The translations under genes and the position numbers were made by a program. From Streptomyces chartreusis NRRL 3882 (GTDB taxonomy: Bacteria; Actinomycetota; Actinomycetes; Streptomycetales; Streptomycetaceae), in assembly GCF_900236475.1 (NCBI RefSeq), contig NZ_LT963352.1, positions 7,659,001-7,723,000 on the forward strand: a DNA stretch of 64,000 bases, written 5' to 3'. Of this stretch, positions 8,354 to 16,662 are shown one piece after another; position 1 is the first letter of the stretch, and each line of letters starts with the position of its first letter. The notes under the pieces were generated by a model. The model was not told the DNA's origin. It searched no databases and worked only from the letters and a program-made list of their open reading frames with translations.

Positions 8354-8768
8354 GCGGCTTCACCCAGCGCCGCCACTGCTCCTCCGGTCCGTACCCGGCG
8401 GCACCCCATGCCTGATGCGCGGTCTCGTTGCGCGTGAGGACCATCGCGTCCGCGCGCCGCCCGCCGAGCCGTACGAACCGCTCCTCGGCCGCGGCGAGCA
8501 GCGCGGAGGCGATGCCCTGGCGGCGGTGGTCCGGATGCACGGCCAGCCGGTAGAGGTGGCAGCGCCAGCCGTCGAACCCCGCGATCACAGTGCCTGCCAA
8601 CTCGCCGCCGCGCTCCGCGAGGATCAGGGCCTCGGGGTCGCGCGCGACGAGCCGCTCCACGCCACCGCTGTCGTCACTGATGCTCGTGCCCTCGGCGGCC
8701 ACCTTCCAGAAGGCCAGCACGGTGTCGAGGTCCTCGGGCGTCGCGGCCCGGATGTGCAGCTCGGTCAT
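8307..8768 (-). CDS. GNAT-family N-acetyltransferase
   Basis: A 153-residue acetyl-CoA-dependent N-acyltransferase. It begins MTELHIRAATPEDLDTVLAF, as is usual for the family, and has the acetyl-CoA binding motif A as LAVHPDHRRQGIASALL near residue 78. The acceptor is unknown. The C-terminal codons run antisense to the end of the tetR gene for 47 bp, an unusually long convergent overlap. Both frames look genuine. Confidence 0.87.
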   Translation of the reverse strand: MTELHIRAATPEDLDTVLAFWKVAAEGTSISDDSGGVERLVARDPEALILAERGGELAGTVIAGFDGWRCHLYRLAVHPDHRRQGIASALLAAAEERFVRLGGRRADAMVLTRNETAHQAWGAAGYGPEEQWRRWVKPLTDQVCSAARPDCSG

Positions 8769-8823
8769 ACGGTGATCACATCACGCACGGTCACCCGGTG
8801 CGCAAGATTTCAACATGCGGACA

Positions 8824-9717
8824 TCAGGCCCCACGCACCCGCTCCATGACCGGCGCGAACGCCTCCATGTAGGGCTCCAGCACCGTCAGATACGTGAAGC
8901 CGTAGCGCTCGCGCCGGGCCAGGACCTGCTCGGTGAGTTCGTCCAGGGTGCCGATCAGGGAGATCGGGAGCTCCAGCACCTGATCCACCGTCATGTCCGG
9001 GACCAGTTCGAGGAACGGCTGAACCGCGGCCTCGCGGTCCTCGGTGCCGATCACCATCTGGAGGAGCAGGTTCAGCTCGGGCGGCTCCTCGCGGTGGTCC
9101 TCCACGAACTTCAGGTAGCGCGCCACGCGTTCGTCGAGCTCGTCCGCGGTGATCGGCGTCAACTGCCCGGTGGTGCTGCCCTGTGCCGTGCGCGCCCCGG
9201 TGAACGCCGCGATGTCGGCGTGCTCGGCGCTCAGCCGCAGCATCCGGTCGCCGTTCCCGCCGATCAGCAGCGGCACCCGCGGCCGCTGCGCCGCCCGCGG
9301 CTGGTGCTCGTCCGAGCCCAGCAGCCGCTTCAGCTCCTCGACCGTGCGCCGCAGATGGTCCACCCGCTCGCCCGGCGAGCCGAAGGGCAGTCCGGCCGTC
9401 TCGTGCTCCGCCCGTACGTAGCCGGTGCCCAGCCCGAGCTCCAGCCGGCCGCCCGTCAGCGCGTCCGTCGTGGCCACCTCGCGGGCCAGCAGTGTCGGGT
9501 TCCAGAAGCCCGCGTTGAGCGTGAAGGTGCCGAGCCTCGGCCGCTCGGTGGCCTCGGCCGCCGCCACCAGCGCCGGGAAGGGCGCCGGCATGCCCAGATG
9601 GTCGGGGACGAGGATCACGTCGTACCCGAGCTCCTCGGCCCGGCGGCACTTGGCGCGCCACTCCTCGGCCGACGCCGGTTCGAGCAGGTTGACCCCGAAG
9701 CGGAACGGACGCGACAT
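8824..9717 (-). CDS. LLM-class F420-dependent oxidoreductase
   Basis: A 297-residue luciferase-like TIM-barrel protein (FRFGVNLLEPASAEEWRAKC...), resembling the MSMEG_2516-type F420 subfamily (TIGR03621), which uses reduced coenzyme F420. Conserved features are GYDVILVPDHLGMPAP, LGTFTLNAGFWNPTLLAREV and GRLELGLGTGYVRAEHE. GAGGAGAGTTC precedes the ATG. The substrate is not known. It sits alone between the GNAT gene and an ABC transporter gene on the same strand. Confidence 0.85.
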   Translation of the reverse strand: MSRPFRFGVNLLEPASAEEWRAKCRRAEELGYDVILVPDHLGMPAPFPALVAAAEATERPRLGTFTLNAGFWNPTLLAREVATTDALTGGRLELGLGTGYVRAEHETAGLPFGSPGERVDHLRRTVEELKRLLGSDEHQPRAAQRPRVPLLIGGNGDRMLRLSAEHADIAAFTGARTAQGSTTGQLTPITADELDERVARYLKFVEDHREEPPELNLLLQMVIGTEDREAAVQPFLELVPDMTVDQVLELPISLIGTLDELTEQVLARRERYGFTYLTVLEPYMEAFAPVMERVRGA

Positions 9718-9763
9718 GAACTCTCCTCACGCAAAGCCGACTTGAGTACCCGCCGCGATTCCA

Positions 9764-12331
9764 TCACTCGTGCGCGATGGCCGCCAGTACGTTCATGCGG
9801 GAGGCACGCAACGCCGGGAGCAGCGCCGCCACGACCCCCACCACGGCCGAGCCGATCACCACCGCGACGATCGTGGTCCACGGGATCGCGAGGGCCGTCA
9901 TGCCCTGGAGGGCCAGCACCTCGTGGGTGCACACGCCCCACACCAGACCCAGCGCGAGCCCCAGGACGGCCCCGAACACCGCGATCACCACCGACTCCAG
10001 CCGGATCATCCGGCGCAGCTGCCGACGCGCCAGCCCGATCGCCCGCAGCAGCCCGATCTCCCGGGTGCGCTCGACGACCGACAGCGCGAGGGTGTTGACC
10101 ACGCCGAGCACGGCGATGATGATCGCCAGACCGAGCAGCGCGTACACGAGGTACAGCAGAACGGCGATCTGGTCGTGCACCAGCTGCTTGTAGTCGGCCA
10201 GGTCCCTCACCTGCACCTGGGGGTAGGGGTCCAGGGTCCGCTCCAGGCGCGCGCGCAGCTCGTCGCCGCTCGTGCCCGGGGCGGCGTTGACGTACAGCGC
10301 GGAGTCCTGCCCGCCCGGCGCGTACCGCTCCAGGGTGGCGAGGCCGAAGTAGAGCCCGCCCTGCGTGCCGAACCCCTCGGCGGAGTCCTGGTCGGTGAGG
10401 GCGCCGACCGTCAGTTCGGCCCTGCGCCCGCCCGGGAACTCCACCGGGAGCCTGCTGCCCACCGTCACGTCGTGGTCGCGTGCGAAGTCCCGGTCCATGG
10501 CGAGGCGCCCGTCCGCGAGCGCGGCCGCCGAGTCCCCTTGTGCGTACGTGATGTTGGCGACCTCGTCGAGCCGCGGATCGTACCCCGCGGCGGTCGTCTC
10601 CACGCGGTCGCCGTCCGGGAGCCGTACCCCGACCGGCGTGAACCGCCCCCGCACGACGAGGCCCGCGCCCTCGGTGCCGCGCACCTTGCCGGTGACCTCC
10701 TCCGGGAACGGCAGGAAGTTGGAGTTCTGGATCACGAAGTCGGCGCCCAGCGTCTTGTCGATCTGCTGGTCGAACGACCTGGTCATCGAGGCGCTCGCCA
10801 CCGACATCCCGCCGACCAGGGCGAGGCCCACCATTAGGGCGGCGGCGGTGGCCCCGGTGCGGCGCGGATTGCGCAGGGCGTTGCGCTGGCTCATCCGGCC
10901 GATCGACCCGAACAGCGCGGGGAAGGCCGCGCCGAGCACACGGATCACCGGGCGCACCAGCAGCGGCCCCGCGATCACGGTCGCGATCAGGGTGAGCACG
11001 ACACCGAGCCCCAGCAGCGACGCCGCCGACGACGTCCGCTCCGACACCACGCATCCCACGAGCGCCGCCGCACCGGCCGCCCCGACGACCGCGCCCGCCA
11101 CCGCACGCAGCCGCAGCGGCCGGCCCACCCCGGCGACCTCGGCGTCCGAGAGCGCGGCCATCGGCGAGACCCCGGCGGCCCGCCGCGCCGGGAGGTACGC
11201 GGCGACGAAGGTGACCCCGAGACCGACGACGTACGCCGTCACGGGCGTCACCCAGCCGATGACCATCTCGCCGGCGTCGATGTTCATGCCGAGCAGGCCC
11301 ATGAGCTCGATGAGCCCGGCCGCGAGCCCGACGCCGGCGGCGAGTCCCAGCGTGGAGCCGACCAGTCCGAGCAGGAGGGCCTCGGTGAGCACCGAGCGGC
11401 GGACCTGGCGCCGGTCGGCGCCGAGGGCGCGCAGCAGTCCCAGCTCGCGGGTGCGCTGGGCGATGAGCATGGAGAAGGTGTTGACGATCAGGAACACGCC
11501 CACCAGCACGGCGATCCCGGCGAAGCCGACCATCACGTACTTGATGACGTCGAGGAATCCGCCCAGCTGCTCGACGTCCGACTTCGCCTGCTCGTCGGCG
11601 GTCCTGAAGGCGTAGGTGTGCGCGCCGAGCGCGGCGGCCACGCGCTGTTTGAGCTGCTCGTCGCTGACACCTTCGGCGGCGTCGACCGAGATGCTGGTGG
11701 CGGCCCGCGGGCTGTCCAGCAGTTTCGTCTGCGCGGTGGGGGTGTCGAGGAAGACCAGCGCGGCGCCGGGGTTGGTGGTCGTGAACGTGGCGATGCCGAC
11801 GACCCGGACCTCGAACGACCCGGGCGGCGCGATCACGGTGAGGGTGTCGCCGATGCGCACGTCCTTGCGGTCGGCGGTCTCCGAGTCGAGCAGCGCCTGC
11901 CCGTCGCCGCGCGGGGCGTGACCGGAGGTGAGTTCCACGGGGCTGCGCTCGTTCGGGTTCCAGGCGGTGCCGAGCGTGGGAGCGCCGGTGGTCGGACCGA
12001 CCGGTTCGTCGTCCTCGTCGACGACGGTGAGGCCCTGCACGTCCACCTCGGCGCGTGCCGCCGCGACCCCGTCGACCTGCCGCACGCGTTCGGCGAGCGC
12101 GGCCGGCAGGGTGGCCGTCCGGCCGGAGGGCACGGCCTCGTCGAGGTCCTCCTTCGGGCTGATGGTCACATCGGCCGCGGTGGAGGCGAACAGCCGGTCG
12201 AACGTACGGCTGACGGTGTCCGAGAAGATCAGACTGCCCGTGACGAACGCGACGGACAGCAGGACGGCGAGTGCCGAGAGCAGCAGCCGCCCCTTGTGCG
12301 CGAGGAAGCTCCTCAGGGTCGCCTTGAGCAC
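9764..12331 (-). CDS. ABC transporter permease, MacB/FtsX family
   Basis: An 855-residue membrane protein with two FtsX-like domains. TM1 is near residues 17-38; the first four-helix core spans about 265-390 with AQRTRELGLLRALGADRRQVR; a second core lies at about 735-850 with VERTREIGLLRAIGLARRQLR. Two extracellular MacB-type periplasmic domains lie between them. It starts with GTG 4 bp after the ATPase stop, so the two form one exporter, probably for lipids, peptides or a drug. No substrate clue is present. Confidence 0.9.
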   Translation of the reverse strand: MLKATLRSFLAHKGRLLLSALAVLLSVAFVTGSLIFSDTVSRTFDRLFASTAADVTISPKEDLDEAVPSGRTATLPAALAERVRQVDGVAAARAEVDVQGLTVVDEDDEPVGPTTGAPTLGTAWNPNERSPVELTSGHAPRGDGQALLDSETADRKDVRIGDTLTVIAPPGSFEVRVVGIATFTTTNPGAALVFLDTPTAQTKLLDSPRAATSISVDAAEGVSDEQLKQRVAAALGAHTYAFRTADEQAKSDVEQLGGFLDVIKYVMVGFAGIAVLVGVFLIVNTFSMLIAQRTRELGLLRALGADRRQVRRSVLTEALLLGLVGSTLGLAAGVGLAAGLIELMGLLGMNIDAGEMVIGWVTPVTAYVVGLGVTFVAAYLPARRAAGVSPMAALSDAEVAGVGRPLRLRAVAGAVVGAAGAAALVGCVVSERTSSAASLLGLGVVLTLIATVIAGPLLVRPVIRVLGAAFPALFGSIGRMSQRNALRNPRRTGATAAALMVGLALVGGMSVASASMTRSFDQQIDKTLGADFVIQNSNFLPFPEEVTGKVRGTEGAGLVVRGRFTPVGVRLPDGDRVETTAAGYDPRLDEVANITYAQGDSAAALADGRLAMDRDFARDHDVTVGSRLPVEFPGGRRAELTVGALTDQDSAEGFGTQGGLYFGLATLERYAPGGQDSALYVNAAPGTSGDELRARLERTLDPYPQVQVRDLADYKQLVHDQIAVLLYLVYALLGLAIIIAVLGVVNTLALSVVERTREIGLLRAIGLARRQLRRMIRLESVVIAVFGAVLGLALGLVWGVCTHEVLALQGMTALAIPWTTIVAVVIGSAVVGVVAALLPALRASRMNVLAAIAHE

Positions 12332-12335
12332 GGGA

Positions 12336-13175
12336 TCAGTGCTCCCCGGCGGACGGGGCGCCGTCGGGCCCCGCGGCGGGCGGCGCGTCCTCGGGGCGGG
12401 CGCGGATCACGTCGAAGCGCTTCATGCGCTCCAGCACGGTCTCCGCGGTCGGTCGCCGCATCTCGTCGACGATCCGGCCGTCCCCGAGGAAGAGCACCAG
12501 GTCGGAGTGGGCGGCGGCGCCCGGATCGTGGGTGACCATGACGACGGTCTGCCCGAGCTGGTCCACCGCCTCGCGCAGGAAGCCGAGCACCTCCAGTCCG
12601 GCGCGCGAGTCGAGGTTCCCGGTCGGCTCGTCCGCGAAGATCAGCTCGGGGCGGGAGGCCAGCGCACGCGCACAGGCCACGCGCTGCTGCTGGCCGCCGG
12701 AGAGCTGCGACGGCCGGTGCCCGAGCCGGTCCCGCAGGCCCAGCGTGTCGATCACCTGGTCCAGCCACTTCTCGTCGGGCTTCTTGCCCGCGATGTCCAT
12801 GGGCAGGGTGATGTTCTCCAGCGCGTTCAGGGTCGGGATGAGGTTGAACGACTGGAACATGAACCCGATCCGGTCGCGGCGCAGCCGCGTCAGCTCGCGC
12901 TCCTTCAGGCCCGTGATCTCCGTGTCGCCGAGCCACACCTGGCCGCCCGAGACGGTGTCGAGCCCCGCCAGGCAGTGCATCAGCGTGGACTTCCCGGAGC
13001 CCGACGGTCCCATCACCGCGGTGAACCGGCCGCTGACGATGTCGACGTCCACCGCGTCGAGCGCGAGCACGGTCGTCTCGCCCGAGCCGTACGCCTTGGT
13101 CAGGCCGCGGGCCCGGGCCGCGATCCCGTCGGCCGACGCGAGGCCGGGGACGTGTTCCGCAGCAGGTGTGGACAA
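12336..13175 (-). CDS. ABC transporter ATP-binding protein, LolD/MacB type
   Basis: A 279-residue ATPase with Walker A GPSGSGKST, Q-loop FMFQSFNL, signature LSGGQQQR, Walker B LIFADEPTGNLD and the H-loop VTHD. The frame stays open to 13241, but TTG at 13175 (LSTPAAEHVPG) is chosen because GAGGAGG lies 5 nt upstream of it. It powers the FtsX-type permease encoded 4 bp downstream. It is divergent from the toxin-antitoxin pair, with about 135 bp between. Confidence 0.9.
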   Translation of the reverse strand: MSTPAAEHVPGLASADGIAARARGLTKAYGSGETTVLALDAVDVDIVSGRFTAVMGPSGSGKSTLMHCLAGLDTVSGGQVWLGDTEITGLKERELTRLRRDRIGFMFQSFNLIPTLNALENITLPMDIAGKKPDEKWLDQVIDTLGLRDRLGHRPSQLSGGQQQRVACARALASRPELIFADEPTGNLDSRAGLEVLGFLREAVDQLGQTVVMVTHDPGAAAHSDLVLFLGDGRIVDEMRRPTAETVLERMKRFDVIRARPEDAPPAAGPDGAPSAGEH

Positions 13176-13282
13176 GGCCGCCTCCTCGTGGTGGACGTCG
13201 GACTGCGTCACCTTGCCCGAGGGTAATGTGACGCGGCCCACACTCGGTATCCTCCTCGGGTCGGAGTCCCGCCCTTGCTGGT

Positions 13283-13302
13283 GCTAGCGCCTGCGCGCTA
13301 GC
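13283..13302. promoter_or_regulatory. Perfect palindrome, probable antitoxin operator
   Basis: GCTAGCGC and GCGCTAGC are separated by CTGC and end 8 bp before the antitoxin ATG. A position this close to the start of a ribbon-helix-helix gene suggests autoregulation of the toxin-antitoxin operon. Confidence 0.6.
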
Positions 13303-13310
13303 TTCGAGGT

Positions 13311-13586
13311 ATGGCGAAGACCCAACTGAACGTGCGAGTCGACGAGGGCACCGCCCGAGCCGCCCGCGAACGCGCCCTGGCCCGCGGCATGAGCGTCAAC
13401 CGCTACATCGAGGAGCTGGTCAGACAGGACACCGGCGAGGTGGGCCACACGTTCGTGGAGGCCGCCGCCGACTTCATGAAGCAGTACGAGTCCGTCTTCG
13501 CCGAGGAGTTCGACGGGGGTGCCCCCGCTCGAGCGAAGCCGAGAGTGGGGGAGGACCGCGAGGGCGCGCGCGAAGGTCGCCACTGA
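13311..13586 (+). CDS. Ribbon-helix-helix antitoxin-like protein
   Basis: A 91-residue protein. Residues 1-45 form a MetJ/Arc-type ribbon-helix-helix (MAKTQLNVRVDEGTARAARE, then GMSVNRYIEELV) and the rest resembles antitoxin C-termini that wrap the toxin (HTFVEAAADFMKQYESVFAEEF). The last 20 residues (from GGAPARAKPRV) are encoded by a dispersed Streptomyces palindromic repeat (13515-13552) that seems to have inserted near the 3' end and kept the frame open. The gene precedes a Fic-like toxin gene. Likely a DNA-binding autorepressor that neutralises the toxin. Confidence 0.8.
   Translation: MAKTQLNVRVDEGTARAARERALARGMSVNRYIEELVRQDTGEVGHTFVEAAADFMKQYESVFAEEFDGGAPARAKPRVGEDREGAREGRH
13515..13552. 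repeat. Dispersed palindromic Streptomyces repeat inside antitoxin gene
   Basis: The element begins GGGGGTGCCCCCGCTCGAGC and ends GAGAGTGGGGG. The outer arms CCCCCGCTC and GAGTGGGGG pair with one G-T wobble, and an inner CTCG/CGAG stem follows. From memory the same string is common between genes in Streptomyces. Here it codes for part of the antitoxin C-terminus. Confidence 0.65.
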
Positions 13587-13590
13587 ACCC

Positions 13591-13965
13591 TTGAACAACC
13601 TCGAGATCGACCTCGCCTGGCTGCTGATGCTCGCCGAGCAGAAGACCCCGGGAGACCCCCAGGTCACCGACTGGGGAGCCCTCGTCGCCGCCGTCGCCCG
13701 CCACCAGGCCGCCATCTTCGACGTCCCCGTCTACGACAGCCCGCACGCCCGCGCCGCCGCGCTGCTCCAGCTCCTGATCCACGTCCCCGCGCTGGAACGC
13801 TCCAACGCCCTGTTCGCCTCCGCCGTCGCCTACGCGTACCTCGTCGCCAGCGGCGCCAAGGTCGTCACCTCACCCGAGCAGGTCCGCGACCTCGCCCGGC
13901 TGGTCAAGAGCGGCGAGGCATCCGTGCGGGACATCGAACAGGAGCTGCGCCAGTGGAGCCTGTGA
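13591..13965 (+). CDS. Fic/Doc-like toxin component, degenerate Fic motif
   Basis: A 124-residue all-alpha protein starting at TTG (LNNLEIDLAWLLMLAEQK), 5 nt after the antitoxin stop. It matches small Streptomyces proteins annotated as Fic-family toxins. Aligned on the Doc motif (His-x-Phe-x-Asp-Ala-Asn-Lys-Arg), residues 64-72 read HVPALERSN: the His is kept but Phe, the Gly/Ala-Asn and Lys-Arg are lost. AMPylation or EF-Tu phosphorylation by the standard mechanism is therefore doubtful. The TTG start has only a distant GAAGG upstream, consistent with coupling to the antitoxin. Confidence 0.72.
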   Translation: MNNLEIDLAWLLMLAEQKTPGDPQVTDWGALVAAVARHQAAIFDVPVYDSPHARAAALLQLLIHVPALERSNALFASAVAYAYLVASGAKVVTSPEQVRDLARLVKSGEASVRDIEQELRQWSL

Positions 13966-13973
13966 CCCGGTGA

Positions 13974-14657
13974 CTACGTACCGACCGGACGCCACGCCGT
14001 GCCCAGCACGCAGTACGAGGTGGGCAGCGTCGGCCCCTCCTCCGGCATCATCACCTGCCGGTACGGGCCGAGTTCGAACCCGGCGTCCCGCAGCGCCCGC
14101 ACCGGCTCCCGCGCCAGGTGGCAGCCCCCGTTCAGCACCGGCCACACCGTCCGGTCCAGCGCACGCTGGCTGACGGTCATCACCCGGCCGCCGCCCCGGC
14201 CGTGCTCGAAGAACCGCACCTCACCACCCGGCCGCAACACCCGCCGCAGCTCCGCCAGCGCCCGGGGCACGTCCCGCACACTGCACAGCACCAGCGACAC
14301 CACGGCCGCGTCGAAGCCCTCGCTCTTGACCGGCAGCGCCTCGGCCGCACCCGGCACCACGTCCACCGGCACCTCCGCCCGCAGCGCCGCCTCCACGGCC
14401 AGCTGCCGCAGCCGCCGCTCCGGCTCGATGGCCACGACCTCCGAGACGGTGCCCGGGTAGTGCGCGAAGTTCAGCCCGTTGCCCGCGCCGATCTCGATCA
14501 CCCGCCCGGACAGCCCGCCGAGCAACCTCTCGCGGACTCTGCCCATGCCCATCCGGGTCTCGGCGGTGACACTGATCCGGGCGTAGTAACGGGCGAACAG
14601 CGGATGGTGCACGGCATCCCGTGACACCTTGCCGGAGCGGGCGGACCGGAGCGGCAT
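13974..14657 (-). CDS. Class I SAM-dependent methyltransferase
   Basis: A 227-residue methyltransferase with motif I VIEIGAGNGLNFAHYP (about residue 53), the acidic end of beta-2 AIEPE, DAAVVSLVLCSV as motif II/IV, and LRRVLRPGGEVRFFEHG as motif III/V. The family resembles UbiE/COQ5-like small-molecule methyltransferases. The ATG at 14657 has AGGAGG 6 nt upstream. It converges on the toxin gene with 8 bp between stops. The substrate is unknown. Confidence 0.87.
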   Translation of the reverse strand: MPLRSARSGKVSRDAVHHPLFARYYARISVTAETRMGMGRVRERLLGGLSGRVIEIGAGNGLNFAHYPGTVSEVVAIEPERRLRQLAVEAALRAEVPVDVVPGAAEALPVKSEGFDAAVVSLVLCSVRDVPRALAELRRVLRPGGEVRFFEHGRGGGRVMTVSQRALDRTVWPVLNGGCHLAREPVRALRDAGFELGPYRQVMMPEEGPTLPTSYCVLGTAWRPVGT

Positions 14658-14738
14658 GAGAGACCTCCTGACGAGGCGGGCCTTACGGCGATTGTCCCCA
14701 GGAAACGCCCGGGGCACCCCTGCCCGACGGCGAGCCGC

Positions 14739-15674
14739 CTACCGCAGACGCACGCGAGCCAGCACCGGCAGATGGTCGCTCCCGGTCGAGCCCAGCGCCG
14801 ACACCCGTGTCACCTCGGCGCCCCTCCCGAGCACCTGGTCGATCCTGGCCACCGGCAGGGAGGCCGGCCAGCTGAACGCGAACCCCGAGGCCGGGGCGTC
14901 GAGCCGGGAGGTGAGCGGACCGAGCCCCCGGTCCCGCACCGTGCCGTTGAGGTCGCCCACCACCAGGAGCCGGCCGGCCGGGTCGTCCGCGATCCGGGCC
15001 CCGAGCAGCGCCGCGCTCTCGTCGCGGGCCGCCGAGGCGAACCCCGTCGGACCCAGCCGGACCGACGGCAGATGGACGACGTACACCGCGACCTTCCCAC
15101 CGGGCGCGGACACGGTGGCCCGCAGACCGCGCCGCCAGCTCCCCGGGAAGCCCTCGGGCCGGATGTCCACGGGCCGTACGCCGGAGAGGGGATGGGCCGA
15201 CCAGAGCCCGACCGTGCCGTGGACCGCCCGGTGCGGGTGGGAGGCGCCCAGGACGTCCTCGAACACCGGGCGCCCCGCGGTCGTCAGCTCCTGCACGGCC
15301 ACCAGATCCGCGCGAGTGGCGCGCAGCGCCCGCGCGGTGCCCGCCGGGTCGGCGTTGTCGTCGGCCACGTTGTGCTGGACGACGGTCAGGTCGTACGACT
15401 CGGGCGGCGAGGAGAACCACAGCCCGCCGAACATCCAGAGCCAGACCGCGACGGGCACCAGGCAGGCGAGCAGTCCCGCCACCGACCGCCTGAGCACGGC
15501 GAGGCAGCCGAGGGGAGGCACGGCCACGCCCAGCCACGGCAGGAACGTCTCCAGGAGGCTCCCGAGCCGCCCGAACCCGTTGGGCACGGCGGAGTGCAGG
15601 GCCAGCAGACCGGCGACACCGGCGGCGCCCCCGACGAGCCAGGCGTCCCAAGGCCGTACGCCTCCCACTCGCAC
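14739..15674 (-). CDS. Membrane-anchored endonuclease/exonuclease/phosphatase-family protein
   Basis: A 311-residue protein. Residues 10-85 contain about three hydrophobic helices and the rest is an EEP domain with the family residues visible: LTVVQHNV, LVAVQEL (catalytic Glu), LLVVGDLNGTV (Asp and Asn) and GSTGSDHLPV (C-terminal Asp-His). It is therefore a membrane-bound Mg-dependent phosphodiesterase or phosphatase whose domain probably lies outside the membrane. Its GTG lies 3 bp after the beta-lactamase stop, so the two are cotranscribed. Activity on nucleic acid or lipid cannot be told apart. Confidence 0.85.
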   Translation of the reverse strand: MRVGGVRPWDAWLVGGAAGVAGLLALHSAVPNGFGRLGSLLETFLPWLGVAVPPLGCLAVLRRSVAGLLACLVPVAVWLWMFGGLWFSSPPESYDLTVVQHNVADDNADPAGTARALRATRADLVAVQELTTAGRPVFEDVLGASHPHRAVHGTVGLWSAHPLSGVRPVDIRPEGFPGSWRRGLRATVSAPGGKVAVYVVHLPSVRLGPTGFASAARDESAALLGARIADDPAGRLLVVGDLNGTVRDRGLGPLTSRLDAPASGFAFSWPASLPVARIDQVLGRGAEVTRVSALGSTGSDHLPVLARVRLR

Positions 15675-15677
15675 TCC

Positions 15678-16577
15678 CTACCCGAGTTCAGCCGCCAGCA
15701 ACGCGGCCGTCCTGGCCACCAGCGCGTTGTCGGCCGGGGCGTCCCGCTCGGGCTGCATCGTCAGCACGGACAGCACGATCGGCGTGCCGTCGGGCGGCCA
15801 GGTGATGCCCACGTCGTGGGCGCCGCCGTACTCCGGCTGGCCGGTCTTGTCGGCGAGAAGCCATTCCGGGGGAAGGCCCTTGCGGAACTTCTCGGTACTG
15901 GTGGTGTTGCGCAGCAGCCAGTCCGTGAGCCGTGCCCGGTCCCGGGGCTCCAGCACGTCGCCGAGCACGAGACGGGCGTAGGACAGGCCGATCGCGCGGG
16001 GAGACGTCGTATCGGTCACGCGCCACGGTTCCGCGCTGTTCAGGTCCGGCTCCCACCGGTCGAGCCGGGTGACACCGTCACCGATCGAACGGGCGAAGCG
16101 CGTGACGGCGGTCGGTCCGCCCAGCTCCTTCAGCAGCAGGTTGCCCGCGGCGTTGTCACTGAAGCGGATGGTCGCGTCGCACAGTTCGCCGACGGTCATG
16201 CCGGTCGCGAGGTTCTCCTGGGTGACGGGGGAGTAGCCCGACTTCGTCACGCAGTCCTGGGTGTAGTGGATCCGCCTGGCCAGGAACTCGCCGTCGCGGT
16301 CGAGGTCACGCAGGACGGCCGCGGCGGCGAGCGTCTTGAACACCGAGGCGATCGGGAAGCGTTCACCGGCCCGGTACGCCACCGTCCGGCCCGTACGCAT
16401 GTTCCGCGCGTACACACCCAGCCGGGCGGTGTGCTCCCGCTCCAGTTCCCTCAGCCGTGCGGTGACGCCGCCCGTACCGGGTAAGGCGTGGGCCGTGCCG
16501 GCGCCCAGCGAGAGAGCGGCGGCGGCGCCCAGCGTCAGGGCCGTGCGCCGGGACGGGCGCGGGTGTGTGGTGTGCAC
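15678..16577 (-). CDS. Class A beta-lactamase, Tat-exported
   Basis: A 299-residue serine beta-lactamase with all class A motifs: SVFK (Ser78-Lys81), SDN (141-143), EPDLN (general base Glu177 and Asn181) and KTG (245-247). The N-terminus, RPSRRTALTLGAAAALSLGA followed by GTAHA, is a twin-arginine signal, so it should be exported folded. GTG at 16577 is chosen because GAAGGG lies 6 nt upstream; the frame stays open further 5' but is unconserved. It precedes an EEP-family gene by 3 bp. The substrate range cannot be predicted. Confidence 0.93.
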   Translation of the reverse strand: MHTTHPRPSRRTALTLGAAAALSLGAGTAHALPGTGGVTARLRELEREHTARLGVYARNMRTGRTVAYRAGERFPIASVFKTLAAAAVLRDLDRDGEFLARRIHYTQDCVTKSGYSPVTQENLATGMTVGELCDATIRFSDNAAGNLLLKELGGPTAVTRFARSIGDGVTRLDRWEPDLNSAEPWRVTDTTSPRAIGLSYARLVLGDVLEPRDRARLTDWLLRNTTSTEKFRKGLPPEWLLADKTGQPEYGGAHDVGITWPPDGTPIVLSVLTMQPERDAPADNALVARTAALLAAELG

Positions 16578-16594
16578 GGTGTTCCCTTCGAAGG

Positions 16595-16624
16595 TGATCA
16601 CGTACGTAGTCCAACACGCGATCA
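16595..16624. promoter_or_regulatory. Imperfect inverted repeat upstream of beta-lactamase
   Basis: TGATCACG and CGCGATCA (7 of 8 complementary) flank a 14-bp centre containing ACGTACGT-like sequence, about 17 bp upstream of the GTG. It may be a regulator site; no bla regulator gene is nearby. Confidence 0.3.
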
Positions 16625-16634
16625 CGTCCGCGCC

Positions 16635-16661
16635 GGTTCTCACCGGGCGCCCGCCGGAACC
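16635..16661 (-). terminator. Weak hairpin after bioD
   Basis: GGTTC and GAACC enclose the perfect 10-bp palindrome CGGGCGCCCG directly downstream of the bioD stop. There is no T-run. It is a possible terminator of the bioBAD operon. Confidence 0.35.
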
Positions 16662-16662
16662 C

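Noticed and set aside
9764..12331. Plus-strand frames of 300-400 codons opposite the ABC permease
   Set aside because: They have the composition of antisense shadows (His/Arg/Gly/Gln-rich) and no domain.
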